A stretch of 64,000 bases of DNA from NCBI GenBank assembly GCA_964461715.1, contig CAYWVR010000016.1, positions 15,501 to 79,500 of the forward strand, read 5' to 3'. Below are positions 62,590-64,000 of this stretch, one piece after another. Made by a program: the position numbers and the translations under genes. Source of the DNA: CAYWVR01 sp964461715. Its GTDB lineage: Bacteria; Planctomycetota; Phycisphaerae; FEN-1346. The notes below the pieces were generated by a model, which saw only the letters and a list, made by a program, of their open reading frames with translations, made no database searches and had not been told where the DNA came from. Positions within the stretch are counted from its first letter, which is position 1; every line of letters starts with the position of its first letter.

Positions 62590-63741
62590 CTACTGCACCA
62601 AGTTGGCAAGGTCGGCCTCGGAGACGAACTTGTAGTTCCCGTTGTTCTGGGCGGCGATCTCCTTCAAGACCTCCTCGCCCGAGTCATAGAGGAACCCGAT
62701 GGTGTGGACGGTGACCTTCTGGGCCGAATTCAACCGCTGGACCAGGCCGACGATCGCCCGGTCGAACTCGCCGTCGGTCAGCAGATACACCAGCTCGGGT
62801 TTGACGGCGAAGGCCCGCTCGAGGGCCTGGGAGGGGTCGGTCTGGCCGTGAGGGATGATCTCGTCGATGAACTTGAAGGCCAGCGACTTGTTGTTCTCGG
62901 TGGCCGAGACGAGCCGCCGGGTGGGCATCTCGACGGCGGGTCCGGAGGAGTAGAAGACGACGTGAATCTCCTTCTCCTCGCCCAGCTCGCCGATGGAGCG
63001 CTTGAGCTCGAACTTGACGTAGTCGATCGAGTCGGTCATGGAGCCGGACCGGTCGACGACGTAGACGATCTTGCGGGCCTCCTCGCCGCCGGCCCCGAAG
63101 AAACCGCCGGAGCCGCGCCCGGAACCGTTGCCGAGCCCCTCGAAGCCGCCCAGCTCCTTTCCGCCGCCGCCCACGCCGATGACCTCCAGGACCGCCAGGT
63201 TGTTGTTGGCGACATCGGGGAACGGGTTCGTCATGTGCTTGACGATACTGTGCGGGCGGGGGGTCATCTTGCCGCGGCTCGGCTCGTCGTCGGTCAGCTT
63301 CTCGCGGCGCTTGCGCTTCGTCACCTTCGGCTTGGTCTGAGTGACGACGGCGGACTTGTACTCGAAGGGCGGCTGGACGGCGTAGGTCTGCCAGGCGAAG
63401 AAGGCGGCGAGGATGATGATGGCGGCATGGAGGACGACGCTGGTGCCCCAGCTCGGCAAATACAGGGCCAGCCAGCCCATGGCCGTGTCCATGCCGGATT
63501 CCTCTTCCTCTTCCTCTTCCTCCTCCTCTTCCTCCTCCTCGGGCGGGGCCTCGGCCATCGGGGGCGCCTCGGCGGCGCCGGCGGCCGCGGCCACGGGAGC
63601 CGCGGCGGAGGTCCGGACCTTCTTGGCGTCCTCCGGCACGGTCGTGTCCTGGCCGCAGTGCGGACAGGCCACCTCCTCGCCGATCTCCTGCTCCACCGTC
63701 AGCCGCTTGCCGCACGACGGACATCGGAATTTAAGGGCCAT
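62590..63741 (-). CDS. Zinc-ribbon, single-TM vWA-domain protein (TonB-like architecture)
   Basis: 383 aa. N-terminal zinc ribbon (C7-x2-C10 and C26-x2-C29), an Ala/Pro-rich stretch and a run of 14 glutamates (68-81). A membrane segment (about 97-117, SVVLHAAIIILAAFFAW), a basic/proline linker with KRKRREKL, a glycine-rich stretch and a von Willebrand A domain follow. The metal site DRSGS is near residue 231. The order cytoplasmic ribbon, TM, flexible linker and extracytoplasmic domain is like TonB. As first gene of the ExbB/ExbD operon it may be what the motor drives. AGGAGG precedes the ATG. Confidence 0.85.
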   Translation of the reverse strand: MALKFRCPSCGKRLTVEQEIGEEVACPHCGQDTTVPEDAKKVRTSAAAPVAAAAGAAEAPPMAEAPPEEEEEEEEEEEEEESGMDTAMGWLALYLPSWGTSVVLHAAIIILAAFFAWQTYAVQPPFEYKSAVVTQTKPKVTKRKRREKLTDDEPSRGKMTPRPHSIVKHMTNPFPDVANNNLAVLEVIGVGGGGKELGGFEGLGNGSGRGSGGFFGAGGEEARKIVYVVDRSGSMTDSIDYVKFELKRSIGELGEEKEIHVVFYSSGPAVEMPTRRLVSATENNKSLAFKFIDEIIPHGQTDPSQALERAFAVKPELVYLLTDGEFDRAIVGLVQRLNSAQKVTVHTIGFLYDSGEEVLKEIAAQNNGNYKFVSEADLANLVQ

Positions 63742-64000
63742 CTGTGTACCTCCTCAGGCCTTGGCAGGCCGCGTATCGTAGACGGACCGGCCCGGCCTTG
63801 TCAACGTCTATCCGGCGGGTCTCGCCCGCCGTGCCACAGATAGATACGGACGTGGCCCCGCGCCGTTCGAGAAAAAATCAAGCCTTCGGCGCCGGGGGCC
63901 GATGATTTGCCAGAACCCTCCGGGACAGGGGCGGCGCGGGAGCCGGGGGGTGTGCCCGACGTTTGTGGCACTATGCGGCCTGGCGTTGTTGGGTCCAATA

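Noticed and set aside
63801..63998. Small open frame at the right edge, minus strand
   Set aside because: No ribosome-binding site, compositionally random, and it contains a copy of a GC palindrome. The 259 nt upstream of the vWA gene show no other feature I can support.

Overview
The window is high-GC (about two thirds G+C) bacterial chromosome from a Gram-negative organism. The evidence is outer-membrane porins, ExbB/ExbD, lipoprotein signals and periplasmic binding proteins. The gene mix points to Planctomycetota, possibly an anaerobic or microaerophilic member. That mix includes a zinc-ribbon/vWA protein beside several ExbD paralogues, a PocR-GAF-SpoIIE phosphatase, a formylglycine sulfatase beside a GH50-like glycosidase, heparinase-type lyase, PPDK, a 2-oxoacid:ferredoxin oxidoreductase and a radical-SAM lysine aminomutase. 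The assignment rests on content, not on a marker gene. I saw no rRNA, tRNA, CRISPR array, intact insertion sequence or prophage.

Left part (1-9.4 kb): a sulfate-assimilation region, all on the minus strand. An Rrf2 regulator, an APS/PAPS reductase and a sulfite/nitrite reductase form one unit. A phosphoglycerate mutase, cysC, cysD and a cysN-cysC fusion form another. A near-palindromic site of about 35 bp is shared by the rrf2 promoter and the region upstream of the second unit, which suggests one regulon. The phosphoglycerate mutase has its two sequence halves in swapped order, so it looks circularly permuted; this is the most unusual single gene here.

Middle-left (9.5-28 kb): nadA, a signalling phosphatase, a 2-oxoacid:ferredoxin oxidoreductase whose gamma subunit is separated from the rest by a Tat-lipoprotein superoxide dismutase, nadK, dxs and ispA, then PPDK with lysine-rich tails, a methyltransferase, nikR and ispG. 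Dxs, IspA and IspG mark the MEP isoprenoid route.

Middle (28-45 kb): an alginate-export-type outer-membrane protein, a sodium:solute symporter with its small accessory subunit, a sulfatase and a GH50-like glycosidase suggest sulfated-glycan use. Then comes a phosphate regulon: a porin, phoU, pstB, pstA, pstC and pstS (minus strand), and phoB-phoR (plus strand). Arrays of TTAAG-like units at 11-bp steps precede both the porin and pstS, each exactly 11 bp from a -10-like hexamer. This ties the porin to phosphate limitation.

Right part (45-64 kb): lysine 2,3-aminomutase, a fused binding-protein/permease and its ATPase form an operon, followed by a PurD-like ATP-grasp ligase overlapping an EctA/AblB-like acetyltransferase. 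Together they could make a beta-lysine-derived solute. Then come a heparinase-type protein, eno-ftsB, miaB, and a secretion/energy-transduction operon (vWA protein, TPR protein, ExbB, three ExbDs of which one is internally deleted, and a large TPR protein).
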